DNA from: Halorubrum lacusprofundi ATCC 49239
GTDB taxonomy: Archaea > Halobacteriota > Halobacteria > Halobacteriales > Haloferacaceae
Length of the DNA: 64,000 nucleotides
Assembly: GCF_000022205.1 (NCBI RefSeq)
Contig: NC_012029.1
Coordinates: 744,001-808,000, forward strand
Direction: 5' to 3'
Shown piece by piece: positions 15,302 through 24,624 of the stretch (position 1 is the first letter of the stretch; each line of letters begins with the position of its first letter). The notes beneath the pieces were generated by a model. That model was not told the origin of the DNA, did no database searches, and saw only the letters and a list, made by a program, of their open reading frames with translations. The translations under genes were made by a program, and so were the position numbers.

Positions 15302-15921
15302 CGCCACTCGCTCTCCACGTCGCGGCTCGCCTCCACGACGCCGACCACGCCGATCTCCCCGACCACGTCGATCACAAGGGCCGATTCGGCCGGTACGAGA
15401 ACAAGCAGCCGGACTTCGCCCGCTCGCAGAACATGCCAGACTTCGTCCGGGACAACATCGTCGACGTCGCCCAGCGCGAGTTCGCGCTCGAGCCGCCGGC
15501 GACGCCGGACGACCAGGAGGCGATCCGGCAGAGCGACTATCGCGAGTTTTGGATCGACGAGCTCGACGCCGAGCCGTGGGACATCTACTCCATCTCGGAG
15601 GCGATGGCGACCCGGTTCGACATCAACCCGGGCTGGGCGTTCAAGACTGCTCGCCAACACCTGAACCAACTTGTCCTCCAGGCACGGATGCGCGGCTATC
15701 GGCAGGAGCGGCTCGCCGGCCGGCGCTTCCGGTGGTCGGGGCCCGAAGCTGACCACCCGGCGTGTCAGTGGATCCGCGACCAGATTCCCGACGAGGGCCT
15801 GCCGTATCACGACGTCGTCGAACTGATGCAGGAGGCGAAGCAGCGGTTCGTCGACGACCCACCGGCGAGCGCGCACGTCGTCCACGACTGGTGCCGCCAC
15901 GAGATACGGGAGGTGCGGTGA
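15298..15921 (+). CDS. Viral hypothetical protein between terminase subunits
   Basis: The 207-residue protein starts in an ATGA overlap with the terminase small subunit-like gene and ends 3 nt before the large subunit gene. It has a helical middle with a winged-helix-like segment (SISEAMATRFDINPGWAFKT). The C-terminus has HPACQWIRDQIPDEGLPYHDVVELM and then WCRHEIREV, with Cys and His residues reminiscent of minor head proteins. It may assist terminase or head assembly; neither is certain. Confidence 0.6.
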   Translation: MTPLALHVAARLHDADHADLPDHVDHKGRFGRYENKQPDFARSQNMPDFVRDNIVDVAQREFALEPPATPDDQEAIRQSDYREFWIDELDAEPWDIYSISEAMATRFDINPGWAFKTARQHLNQLVLQARMRGYRQERLAGRRFRWSGPEADHPACQWIRDQIPDEGLPYHDVVELMQEAKQRFVDDPPASAHVVHDWCRHEIREVR

Positions 15922-15924
15922 CCC

Positions 15925-17565
15925 ATGTCGACAGACACCGGGGCGACCACGTCGACGGCGCCGTCGACGTCGATCGCCAAGCTGGTCGAGGAGCGACCGA
16001 CGGCCCACCCGCTGCCCTTCTCGATCCGGCACCTCGGGACGGACGGGATCCTCGCGCCACCTCAGCACCTGCGGGACTGGTACCAGCACATCTGGGAGGC
16101 GGTGTACAAGGAACACACGCCGAAGAACCTCGCGCTGCTGGGGCCGCGGAACTACGCGAAGACGGTGTCGACCATCAACGTCGCGCCGGCGTGGCTCGCG
16201 GTCAACTTCCCGGAGATCCGGATGGCCATCGTCTCGCACAAGAAGAAGCACGCCGACAAGCGGGCGAAGACGGCGGTCGCGTCGATCGAAGAGGCGTGCG
16301 AGCGGTACGGCGTCTCAGTGTACGACTCCTCGAAGACGACGCTCCAGCTGGAGGCGGGCACGCACAACATCGAGCCGACGCTCGAGCCGCTCTCCATCCG
16401 GACGTCGGACACGGGGTCGCACTACGACGTCATCATCTACGACGACATCGCGACGCTCACCAACCAGACGACGGCGTTGCGGGGTACCATCTCGGAGAAC
16501 TTCGAGGAGTTCTACGACAACGTCTCGGCGAAGGCCGGGGCGACCTGCCTGCCGCACAAGTCGCTGAACATCGTCATTGGGACGCGCAAGACGCCCGAGG
16601 ACGTGTACCGCGAGCACGTCCTGTCGACAAACAACCCGGAGTGGGACGACTGCATCGCCCGCGGTGTCTCTCGGCCAGGATGGGCGGCACGCATCTGGCG
16701 GGCGACCCCGGACTGGCACGTCATCGAGAACGAGACGTACCAGGTCCACGCCACGAACGGCGAGGTCTACGACTCCATCCGGGACGTGCCGGCGGACGTC
16801 GAGATCATCGACGACGGGATCCGCGCCGGGCCGGACACCGAGTTCCGGACGCTGTGGCCCGCGTTCGAGGCGCCCGAGACGCTGCTGACGAAGGTCGTCT
16901 CGAAGGACGGCAGCGCGGGTCTGTGGCGGGCGGAGAACCAGCAGAACCCCGAGGCAGCCATCGGGCGCGTCCTCGACCTCGACTGGCTGCGCTTCGTCGA
17001 CCCGATCCCGCGCGAGGACTGGTCGTCGCTGGAGTGGTACGCGGGGCTTGACTTCGCGAACCCGAACAACCTCGCCGCCGAGCAGCGCGGGGAGACAGAC
17101 TACTGGGCGCTCGCGGTGTACGCGTTCGACCGCGAGAACGACCAGGAGTACGCCGTCGACACCTGGCGTGACCGTGGGTACATGTGGGAGGAGGCGGCGA
17201 CCGAGTTCGTCGGCGTCCATCTCTCGGACTACCCGGTCGGCGAGCTGCTCGTCGAAAGCAACTTCGACGGCAAGGAGATCGCCGAGACGATCGAGGACAA
17301 CGTCGACGTCCGGGTGACGCCCACTGCTTCCGAGGGCGAGAAGGAGCAGCGCCTTCACCGGCTCGCGAACCGCTTCCAGCAGGGGAAAGTGAAGGTGGCG
17401 AGCACGGAGAACGAGCGCTGGGAGTCGTTCATCCGTGAGGAGTGGCTGCCGTTCCCGGATGCGGCTCACGACGACAGATTTGACGCTCTCGAGATCGCGT
17501 CGCGTGGCCCCAACGGCTCCGTCGACCACGTGTCGAGCGACGACTTCGACCACCTCGACTGGTAA
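15925..17565 (+). CDS. Terminase large subunit (packaging ATPase and nuclease)
   Basis: This 546-residue protein is the DNA-packaging motor. Walker A is LLGPRNYAKTVSTINV (about 71-86), an AK(T/S)-type P-loop typical of terminases, and Walker B is DVIIYDDIATL (about 170). A coupling motif lies at LNIVIGTRKTPEDVY. The RNase H-like nuclease begins at WYAGLDFANPNN (about 372), with a second acidic site in LLVESNFDGKE and a third near HDDRFDALE at the C-terminus. Length is normal. Its order before the portal is classical. Confidence 0.92.
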   Translation: MSTDTGATTSTAPSTSIAKLVEERPTAHPLPFSIRHLGTDGILAPPQHLRDWYQHIWEAVYKEHTPKNLALLGPRNYAKTVSTINVAPAWLAVNFPEIRMAIVSHKKKHADKRAKTAVASIEEACERYGVSVYDSSKTTLQLEAGTHNIEPTLEPLSIRTSDTGSHYDVIIYDDIATLTNQTTALRGTISENFEEFYDNVSAKAGATCLPHKSLNIVIGTRKTPEDVYREHVLSTNNPEWDDCIARGVSRPGWAARIWRATPDWHVIENETYQVHATNGEVYDSIRDVPADVEIIDDGIRAGPDTEFRTLWPAFEAPETLLTKVVSKDGSAGLWRAENQQNPEAAIGRVLDLDWLRFVDPIPREDWSSLEWYAGLDFANPNNLAAEQRGETDYWALAVYAFDRENDQEYAVDTWRDRGYMWEEAATEFVGVHLSDYPVGELLVESNFDGKEIAETIEDNVDVRVTPTASEGEKEQRLHRLANRFQQGKVKVASTENERWESFIREEWLPFPDAAHDDRFDALEIASRGPNGSVDHVSSDDFDHLDW

Positions 17566-17591
17566 CACGATGTTCTCCAACACTGATCACG

Positions 17592-19316
17592 ATGACTGAC
17601 GACGAACCACGCACGACGACGCTCGGCGAGGACGACGGCGGCGAGCTGGTCGCAATCGACTGGCCCGACGGCGATGTCGAGCAGATGCTCGGAGGGCAGA
17701 TATCGTCGACACCACAAGCCTCGGGCGGTCGGTCGAACAGCCACGTCGACGACGTCGGGCCGATCCCCCGCATCTCGGACCGCGGCGGTGTCTGGAGCAA
17801 GCTCGACCTGCAGTCGTTCACGCTCAACTCGACAGAGCTCGCGACGACGGTCAAACGGTTCCGCGACGAGATGTACCGGAACCAGTTCCCAGTGCTCACG
17901 CCGGCGTTCGCCGCCCGCTGTACCAACTGCGGGACCTCGTACGATGAGGAGCGCGACGTCTGTGAGGTCTGCGGCGAGGCCGACTTCGAGACGCCGTCTC
18001 GGGCCCAGAAGGAGCGGCTCGCCGAGCTCTTCGCCTCGGTCAACGACGACGGGCAGTCGCTGGCGTCGCTGATGAAGTACGAAGAGAACTACCAGTCCTT
18101 CAACGGCGTCTCGACGATCCTCGCCCGCCTGCAGTACCAACACGTGGAGAGCGAGACGCAGGTCGCGGGGCGCACGGTCGAGTCAGCCGGCCGGTGGGAG
18201 GCGACGGCGATCGACGAGCTCGTCCACGCGGATCCGAGCCGCGTCCGCCCGGTTCTCGACGAACAGAACCGTCACGGTGGGTGGTGGACCTGTCCCGCCC
18301 ACCGCGAGGAGTACTGGGAACACGACGCGCTCACGTTCGAAGACGGCGCCGATCACCCGGTCGAAGTCTGTCCCGAGTGTCACGCTCGCCTCGAAGAGGT
18401 CGGCTACGCGGAGGTCAAACACCGGAGCAACGACGTCAAGCGCCTCTTCCTCAAACACGAGGTCATCGACTGGGCGCGGCACTTCCCCATCCTGAACGGC
18501 CTTGACGGCCGGTCACCGATCCTCCCGCTGATCAAGCTCCAGGCCATCCTGCAGTGGTCGCGCAACTACGAGTTGCAGTACCTCAACCCACAGAACGACC
18601 AGCAGCTCCCCGACAAGTTCCTCGTCGCCTATGGGAAGAACGTCCGGGAGAGCCTGCGGGCCTCGCTGTCCGAAGAGGAGCAAAAGAACCCGTGGGAGGA
18701 GGGCCGACTCATGTACGAGGGCAACCCCGACGACGTGGAGATCGACATCCTCGACCTGTCGACGTCGGCCGGGATCAACGGCCGCGAGCCGATGGTCGAG
18801 CGACTTATGTCGCAGATTCGGGCGATGTTCGGGGTCTCCGACGCCTTCGAGAATGAACTCTCGGACGCTGGTGGACTCAACGCCGAGGGGACGCAGGTCG
18901 AGATCACGAACGGCGCCGTCGCGAGCGCTCACCAGGACACCCAGGACAAGGCGCTCGACACGCTGTGTCAGCTCATCGAGCGCGTCGAAGGTCACTGCGA
19001 CTGGGAACTCGCGTACGTCGCCCCCGAGAGTGAGGGAGAGTCGTTGTCGCCCCTCGAAGTTCTCCAGGGGATCGAGAAGGCTCAGCAGACCGGCACCGCG
19101 GTGGCTGTCGAGGATGGCCAGCTGCAGATCCCCGACCAGGAGATCACGCCGATGGATCCCGAGACTACGACGCCGGCGGACGAACCACCTCCCGAGGAGG
19201 GCGAGCCCGACGGTGGCGGCGACGCCGGCGCCGCGAACCCACCTGACGACACCGGCGAGACGAACACCCCTGCTCCCGACCAACCTGCTTCCGACCCCTC
19301 TGACTCCCAGACATGA
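17592..19316 (+). CDS. Portal protein with zinc-ribbon insertions
   Basis: The 574-residue protein follows terminase and precedes head genes, the portal position. Recognisable portal features are ILQWSRNYELQYLNPQNDQQLPDKFLVAYG and the later helical stem/wing (EPMVERLMSQIRAMFGVSDAFENEL, then AHQDTQDKALDTLCQLIERVE). Two cysteine clusters are inserted: CTNCGTSYDEERDVCEVCGE (about 112-131) and CPAHREEYW with later EVCPECHARLEEVG (about 235-280). Each could bind one zinc. The C-terminal 80 residues are Pro/Gly/Asp-rich and disordered. The portal forms the dodecameric channel for DNA entry and exit. Confidence 0.85.
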   Translation: MTDDEPRTTTLGEDDGGELVAIDWPDGDVEQMLGGQISSTPQASGGRSNSHVDDVGPIPRISDRGGVWSKLDLQSFTLNSTELATTVKRFRDEMYRNQFPVLTPAFAARCTNCGTSYDEERDVCEVCGEADFETPSRAQKERLAELFASVNDDGQSLASLMKYEENYQSFNGVSTILARLQYQHVESETQVAGRTVESAGRWEATAIDELVHADPSRVRPVLDEQNRHGGWWTCPAHREEYWEHDALTFEDGADHPVEVCPECHARLEEVGYAEVKHRSNDVKRLFLKHEVIDWARHFPILNGLDGRSPILPLIKLQAILQWSRNYELQYLNPQNDQQLPDKFLVAYGKNVRESLRASLSEEEQKNPWEEGRLMYEGNPDDVEIDILDLSTSAGINGREPMVERLMSQIRAMFGVSDAFENELSDAGGLNAEGTQVEITNGAVASAHQDTQDKALDTLCQLIERVEGHCDWELAYVAPESEGESLSPLEVLQGIEKAQQTGTAVAVEDGQLQIPDQEITPMDPETTTPADEPPPEEGEPDGGGDAGAANPPDDTGETNTPAPDQPASDPSDSQT

Positions 19317-19729
19317 CTGACACGACACTTGCCCCCATCGAGAACAGCGCGCTGCCACTGGCCACGCTCATCCGTGCCGTCGCCGACGACGTCGAGCAGG
19401 TAGCGAACACCGACGACCTCCCGCGACACTCACCGACCGAGGGCCGCGTTGCGGAGGTCACGGCCGGCACTCGCCCGTACGACATCTACGTCGGAACGGG
19501 AGACGCGTGGGCCCTCGCCACTGCGGAACTCGGCTTCGAGGCCACGGTGCTTCGGGCGACACCCCAAGACCTGACCGCCGATGACGCGCCGGCGCCGGGC
19601 GAGGCCGGCGTCCAGGCCGCTCACGACGGGACCGGCACGCCGGCGGCGGGCACATACACGTCGGATCCGGCGAACAACCAGTGGGTCGGCGCCGACGACA
19701 CCACGACCGGCACGACGATCGCCTACTGA
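19313..19729 (+). CDS. Viral structural hypothetical protein
   Basis: The 138-residue protein starts in an ATGA overlap with portal. It has ALPLATLIRAVADDVEQV at the N-terminus, a strand-rich centre (RPYDIYVGTGDAWALATAELG) and a C-terminal GTYTSDPANNQWVGADDTTTGTTIAY with the look of a decoration or spike domain. It may be a head decoration or minor head protein. I do not recognise a family. Confidence 0.55.
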   Translation: MTDTTLAPIENSALPLATLIRAVADDVEQVANTDDLPRHSPTEGRVAEVTAGTRPYDIYVGTGDAWALATAELGFEATVLRATPQDLTADDAPAPGEAGVQAAHDGTGTPAAGTYTSDPANNQWVGADDTTTGTTIAY

Positions 19730-19731
19730 CC

Positions 19732-20424
19732 ATGAGCATCCGCGTACTCAACCACCTCGTCGACGGAGACGTCGACCGAAAGGCGGCGATCGGCGAGTCC
19801 GTCGACGCCGACGGGCCGATCCACGACCGGCGCATCTCCCGAGAAGATGTCCCCGACGAGTGGGAACACGCCGTCTTCGAGGCGGAGAACTTCATCATCG
19901 AGGGGCCCGCGAGCGTCGAGATCGTCGACCGGAGCGGCCAGCAGATCCAGATGGACGCGGTCGCCGACAGCCTCGACCGCTATCTCGAGAGCACCCGCGA
20001 GCCGGGGATCATCTCGACGAGACACGACGACGTCCCCGTGGGCGTCCCGGTCTGGGAGTGGACCACCGACGAGGGCGTCCACTACGAGACGACCGTCGAC
20101 GACGAGGAGTTCACACTCGTCGCGAACCTCGGCAACGAGACGACGAAGTCCAAGATGGCGCGGCTCCGCTGTCTCAGCGGCGACTACGGTGGCTACTCGG
20201 TCACCGTCTACTCCAACCAGGAGCACCGGCGCAACGACGGCACGCGGGTGACTGTCGACTGTGACCTCCACGCCGTCACGCTCGGCCACGAGAGCCAGGT
20301 GATGAACCCGGCGGCCGACTTCGACGTCGTCGACTTCAAGCACGGCGGCGTTCTCGAGGCGGCGGTTCGGCGTCGACTCCGGCGCCGGAACAGCCTCGCC
20401 GGCCGGATCGAGGACCGCCTCTAG
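19732..20424 (+). CDS. Prohead maturation protease candidate
   Basis: The 230-residue protein lies between portal and scaffold, the usual place of the HK97-type prohead protease. Features that fit the S78-like fold are ISTRHDDVPVGVPVWEW (possible catalytic His), LRCLSGDYGGYSVTVYS (possible serine region) and CDLHAVTLGHESQVMNPAADF, close to the V-x-x-P-x-NP-x-A strand of that family. The basic C-terminus (AAVRRRLRRRNSLAGRI) could be a scaffold-binding tail. The catalytic residues cannot be fixed without a structural comparison. Confidence 0.65.
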   Translation: MSIRVLNHLVDGDVDRKAAIGESVDADGPIHDRRISREDVPDEWEHAVFEAENFIIEGPASVEIVDRSGQQIQMDAVADSLDRYLESTREPGIISTRHDDVPVGVPVWEWTTDEGVHYETTVDDEEFTLVANLGNETTKSKMARLRCLSGDYGGYSVTVYSNQEHRRNDGTRVTVDCDLHAVTLGHESQVMNPAADFDVVDFKHGGVLEAAVRRRLRRRNSLAGRIEDRL

Positions 20425-20529
20425 CACTGGCTGACCACTGACTGCAGAAAGACGTCCTGCGCCGGCGTGGTGTGGGACAGCGGCCGACCGCCGCCATCTG
20501 GAAACGGGTCAGCGATTCTGACAGGACAC

Positions 20530-21537
20530 ATGAGCATATTCGGGAGAACCCCGACCGTCGACGGCAAAGCCCGTACGGTCCTGGGTGACCTTCCGGAGGA
20601 CCCCTCGCCGTTCGAGATCCTCCAGACGGTCGACCAGAAGGCGGGCGACGACGTCGACCCAGACGAAGTTGTATCGAAGATGCGAACGCTCGACGAGTCG
20701 GTCGACCAGAAGCTCGCCGCCATCGACGGCGACGACGTCGACCAGAAGGAGATGCGGACGGCGGCCAGCATGATCGCTGACCGCACCTCGTTCTCTGAGC
20801 CGGCCGTCATGAACCTGCTGTCGGCTGCCGCCGAGGCGGCCGACCGCATGGATCCCATGCTGTTCGTCGACGAGTTCGACGCACTTGCAGCCGACGAGCA
20901 GCTGGGCGGCGCCGAGATCGACCAGCGCGCAGAGACCAACACGGACACAGCAGACATGGAAAACAACACCGAGACTACGACCCCGGACGACCCGGGCGTT
21001 GACCAGAAGCAGGAGAACGACGACGACCAGATGGATCCGATCGACCTCGTCGAGGAGATCGGCGGCTCGGACGCCCGAGACACCGTCGAGAACTACGCCG
21101 AGTCGGTCGGCAAGGACACGCAGGAGGCCGCCGCCGAGTGGGTCTCCGAGAACGTCCCCGGCGTCACCGTCGAGGGACACGGCGACACCGGCGACACGCC
21201 CGAGAACGGCGATGTCGACACCGCGGGCAACAACCCGGACGACGACCCGTACGGCGACGACGTCGACCAGATGCTCGAGGAGAAGGTCGACCAGAAACTC
21301 GACAACATCGACGAGCGCATCGCGGATGCCGTCACGGCCGACGGGGTCATCTCGGAGATGGCCGGCGCGGTCGCTCAGAAGCTGTCGAGCGACGAGGACC
21401 TCGCCGATCAGCTCGTCGACACCGTCGACCAGAAGGGCAACTTCGCGACGACCGACGACACGGTCGTCACGGCGCCGGGCGACGACTCTCAGACCGTCGG
21501 TGAAGCCGGCGCGGTCACCGGGGGTGATGACGCGTGA
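20530..21537 (+). CDS. Capsid scaffold-like acidic protein with repeated VDQK motifs
   Basis: The 335-residue protein is very acidic and mostly helical or disordered, and it lies directly before the capsid gene, so scaffolding is the likely role. The tetrapeptide VDQK occurs six times (residues 34, 58, 70, 157, 253, 299), with variants IDQR and VDQM. This may be a repeated protease or capsid-contact motif. An in-frame GTG at 20467 is rejected; ATG 20530 is used. The GTG of the capsid gene overlaps its stop. An internal ATG at 20956 (MENNTETTTPDD) could give a shorter scaffold form. Confidence 0.7.
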   Translation: MSIFGRTPTVDGKARTVLGDLPEDPSPFEILQTVDQKAGDDVDPDEVVSKMRTLDESVDQKLAAIDGDDVDQKEMRTAASMIADRTSFSEPAVMNLLSAAAEAADRMDPMLFVDEFDALAADEQLGGAEIDQRAETNTDTADMENNTETTTPDDPGVDQKQENDDDQMDPIDLVEEIGGSDARDTVENYAESVGKDTQEAAAEWVSENVPGVTVEGHGDTGDTPENGDVDTAGNNPDDDPYGDDVDQMLEEKVDQKLDNIDERIADAVTADGVISEMAGAVAQKLSSDEDLADQLVDTVDQKGNFATTDDTVVTAPGDDSQTVGEAGAVTGGDDA

Positions 21538-22766
21538 GCGCTGAAGGGCACCCGTTCATGAACTACGCCGGCGGGAACAGCCCCGGCCGGTTCCTCGAGA
21601 GCAACATCGTCGGCGACGTCCCGCTCGACTGGGACGATGGCCTGCTCCAGCGGGCGCAGTACGACACCTCGACCGAGGCCCACGTCAACGCTATCTTCAC
21701 GGCGACGCTGTACGCGCAGTACAACCAGGAACACGAGTGGTTCAACGCGCTCTCGCAAGTCGACCGCTTCAACGCCTCGCTCGAGGGGCCAGTCACCGCA
21801 AAGGCCTACCGCGCGGCCACGAATCCGGTCGACCTCCAGACCCACACTGAGGGTGGGTCGGTTCCGGACGGCCAGACGATGGGCGTCGAGGAGGTCGAGT
21901 TCGATCCCAAGCGGTCGGACACCGTCATCGAGGTGTCGGACCTGCAGGAGATCTACGCGGCCATCGAAGACGCGGTCGGGTTCGAGGAGTTCTGGCAGAC
22001 CCAGCAGGAGCAGCTGGACCTCGCGATCGACCGCGACGGCCTCGCAAAGGCCGTCATGTCCGGCGACGCCCAGTACGGCGCCACCGACCAGCTCACCAGC
22101 CTCGACCGCGTCATCGCCTCCAGCGACGAGGAGGCGCAGGCGCAGGACCCCAACGGGGCTGCCTACAACGACGGTGACCTCGACTACGGGAACGTCGACC
22201 GGTCGAATGACGACTGGGCAGACTCCTACGTCGACTTCGACGCGGCAAGCGTCCGCCAGCTGAACAACGACCTGTTCTCGGGCTTCCTGAACTCGATGAA
22301 CGAGTTCGCCGACGTCGACGTCTACAACGACACGGCGATCCTCACGGGCCACGACACCGCGGGTGTGCTGTCGGAGCTTGCGGCTGATCGGAACAACGTC
22401 CGGAACAACGCCGCGATGGCGGACTACCGGCGTGAGGAGGTCGGCGACGCCGAGACGATTCGCGGGCTCTCGGGGACGGCCCGGTTCCGCGACTACGACG
22501 GGATCCCGATCATCGGCAACCAGCACGCGATCAAGCACGGCGACATCTCGTCGATCTTCCTCGTCCCGACGGACACGATCCGCGGGCAGCCGCGGCTCGC
22601 GATCGAGCAGTTCCAGGAGCCGTACGTCGAGACTGCCGGCCGTGGTCAGTCGCAGGGGTACCTCGCGACCGGCAACTACCGCGACCAGGCGCTCATGAAG
22701 CTCGACCACGAGGCCGTCAATCGCGACTTCAGCAGCTGTGGCCTTCTGAGAGATATCGGCGAGTAA
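21534..22766 (+). CDS. Major capsid protein, HK97-fold
   Basis: The 410-residue product begins at a GTG overlapping the scaffold stop (GTGA). N-arm-like and E-loop-like segments come first. A P-domain spine helix may lie at LTSLDRVIASSDEEA and SVRQLNNDLFSGFLNSMNEF. Then come ALTGHD-like text (TAILTGHDTAGVLSEL) and FRDYDGIPIIGNQHA with IFLVPTDTI, characteristic of HK97-type capsid proteins. Size and position between scaffold and connectors are as expected. A mature N-terminus may be made by the protease. Confidence 0.85.
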   Translation: MSAEGHPFMNYAGGNSPGRFLESNIVGDVPLDWDDGLLQRAQYDTSTEAHVNAIFTATLYAQYNQEHEWFNALSQVDRFNASLEGPVTAKAYRAATNPVDLQTHTEGGSVPDGQTMGVEEVEFDPKRSDTVIEVSDLQEIYAAIEDAVGFEEFWQTQQEQLDLAIDRDGLAKAVMSGDAQYGATDQLTSLDRVIASSDEEAQAQDPNGAAYNDGDLDYGNVDRSNDDWADSYVDFDAASVRQLNNDLFSGFLNSMNEFADVDVYNDTAILTGHDTAGVLSELAADRNNVRNNAAMADYRREEVGDAETIRGLSGTARFRDYDGIPIIGNQHAIKHGDISSIFLVPTDTIRGQPRLAIEQFQEPYVETAGRGQSQGYLATGNYRDQALMKLDHEAVNRDFSSCGLLRDIGE

Positions 22767-22772
22767 CCACAC

Positions 22773-22988
22773 ATGAGCGACCGCGACACTACCACCATCA
22801 CCATCACCGTCCTGATCGACGGAACACAGTACGTCCGCCAAGTCGAGGGGACGCACTGGCGCCGCGACGACGAGCGCACGGTGTATGTCTACGACGGCGA
22901 CACCACAGTGCTCGAAGTCGACGCGGAGTACTTCGTCGAGGCGGCGCGGGAGGACCGTGTCGAGACCATTTCCACCGTTACTCAGTAA
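22773..22988 (+). CDS. Small viral protein, beta-rich
   Basis: This 71-residue protein (MSDRDTTTITITVLIDGTQYV) consists largely of beta strands and follows the capsid gene after 6 nt. Small beta proteins here are often capsid decoration proteins, but this one has no identifying motif. Confidence 0.6.
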   Translation: MSDRDTTTITITVLIDGTQYVRQVEGTHWRRDDERTVYVYDGDTTVLEVDAEYFVEAAREDRVETISTVTQ

Positions 22989-22995
22989 CCACACC

Positions 22996-23907
22996 ATGCC
23001 CATCAGTACACTTGCAAGCGCACGCGATTTCGAAGAGAAGGATCACGCCGAAGTCGAGTTCGTCGGTTTTCGGTACGTCGGCGACCAGTCCACGAAGACG
23101 GACCACGACATCCGGCAGCGCGTCGGGTACAACGGTCCGGCCAAGTTCCAGGCCGGTCGCGTCTACCTGGCGCTGCTGCCGACCTACCTCGATCCGAACC
23201 ACGTCGAGAACAGCAACATCGGCGTCCACGCCCTGGAGTCGCGCAACGACTTTGAGGTAATCTACGACGCCAAGCGACTCGCCGAGGCGCTACTCGAGCG
23301 GAACTACCTCCCGCCCGAGGCGTTCTACGAAGGATTCGACCGCTGGAAGCGCCAGAAGGTCATGGAGAAGCTCGACCTCGACGATGCCGGACGGGTGTTC
23401 GAGAAGGACGACGAGGAGCCCTACCGCAACCAGCTCCGAGAGATCGCCGGCGTCGAGGCCGACGACGAGGTGTCGGTCTCCACGCAGCGCTCTGACGAGT
23501 ACACCGGCCGGTTCTCCCGGTCGGAGGCGTCGGAGATCGTCACCGTCCTTCGGGAGGCACAGGCACCGGCGCCGCCGTTCGATCCCGGCGAGCACACCAT
23601 TGGTGAGCTCGAAGAGGAGCTCGACACGGACGAGAACGAGAAGCGGGATGTCGACTCACTCAACGCCCTCTACCGGGCTGAGCGCCTCGGCGACGACCGC
23701 ACGGGAGCCCGCGACGTGATCGAGGACGTGCTCGGCGACGATCTCGAGCCCGTCGATGTCGAGATCGACCTGGAGAGCGCCGGGCTCACTGACATGGCCG
23801 ACTTCCTCACCCGGTTCGACCCGGCGACGGTCGAGACCGCAGCCGACGTCGTCAACGGCGACACCGAGATCTCCGAACTCGAGGTCACCGACGGCAGCGA
23901 GGACTGA
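22996..23907 (+). CDS. Viral head-region hypothetical protein
   Basis: The 303-residue protein begins MPISTLASARDFEEKDHAEVEFVGFRYVGDQ. The first 90 residues are beta-rich and lead to GVHALESRNDFEVIYDAKRLAEALL. The C-terminal half is acidic and helical, with repeated leucine-acid segments (ELEEELDTDENEKRDVDSLNALYRAERLG). It may be a head minor or head-tail protein with a helix-rich tail. I know no family. Confidence 0.6.
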   Translation: MPISTLASARDFEEKDHAEVEFVGFRYVGDQSTKTDHDIRQRVGYNGPAKFQAGRVYLALLPTYLDPNHVENSNIGVHALESRNDFEVIYDAKRLAEALLERNYLPPEAFYEGFDRWKRQKVMEKLDLDDAGRVFEKDDEEPYRNQLREIAGVEADDEVSVSTQRSDEYTGRFSRSEASEIVTVLREAQAPAPPFDPGEHTIGELEEELDTDENEKRDVDSLNALYRAERLGDDRTGARDVIEDVLGDDLEPVDVEIDLESAGLTDMADFLTRFDPATVETAADVVNGDTEISELEVTDGSED

Positions 23908-23913
23908 CGTTTG

Positions 23914-24624
23914 ATGTCCACCGCCGCTGACCCGATCCGGTACGCCACCGCAAACGAGGTCCTGCTGGCGCTCGATCCCGACACGGATCCGGCAACGGTA
24001 CCCGAGCACACTCGTGACCGGGCGATCAAGCGCGCAGCGAGCGCGACCGAGAAGTGGGTCAACCGCACCGGGCGGGCATTCCATCCCGTGCGTGTCGGCG
24101 CCGTCGACGAGCCTCGCAGCTGGGAAGTCCACGACGTTCAGGACGCGAGCTCGTGGTCGCCGGCGACGGTCATCCTCGACAACGCTCGGCCGATGCCACT
24201 CGATCCTGCCGAGGGTGACGCCATCGAGATCCGCTCAGGGCGCAGCCAGTGGGACGACGTCACCGACGAGGAGGGCGACGCGTGGGCGCTCGACTACCGG
24301 CGTCGACGCCTCCGAGTGTTCGAGCGCCGGCTCGCCATCTCGCGCCGCGACGATCCGAACACGAGCTTTGTCCGGCTGACCTACCGGTACGGCCCGCTCG
24401 GCGAGGAAGTGCAGATCAACGCGGACAACGTCGTCGAGAGCGCGCCGCCGGACGTCCGCGAGGCGGTCGCGGCGAAAGCGGCGTCGATGCTCGCACTCAG
24501 CGACAACACGGCGCTCGACATCCCCGACAACGGCCAGCTGGCGAGTCGGACCTCGCGGAGTGAGGCGCTGAAGGCGGCCTACGAGGACACGGCCGCCGAG
24601 TACAGCGGGTTCTCATCGTTATGA
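23914..24624 (+). CDS. Head-tail connector (adaptor) candidate
   Basis: The 236-residue product starts MSTAADPIRYATANEVLLALD with a helical N-terminus (RDRAIKRAASATEKWVNRTGRAFHP). It has central strands and ends in helices (VREAVAAKAASMLALSDN, SEALKAAYEDTAAEYSG). The short N-terminal helices, the strand-rich insert and the final helix resemble gp6/gp15-type connector proteins. A TTG at 23911 is rejected in favour of the ATG. Location after capsid and before the gp10-like gene fits an adaptor. Confidence 0.65.
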   Translation: MSTAADPIRYATANEVLLALDPDTDPATVPEHTRDRAIKRAASATEKWVNRTGRAFHPVRVGAVDEPRSWEVHDVQDASSWSPATVILDNARPMPLDPAEGDAIEIRSGRSQWDDVTDEEGDAWALDYRRRRLRVFERRLAISRRDDPNTSFVRLTYRYGPLGEEVQINADNVVESAPPDVREAVAAKAASMLALSDNTALDIPDNGQLASRTSRSEALKAAYEDTAAEYSGFSSL

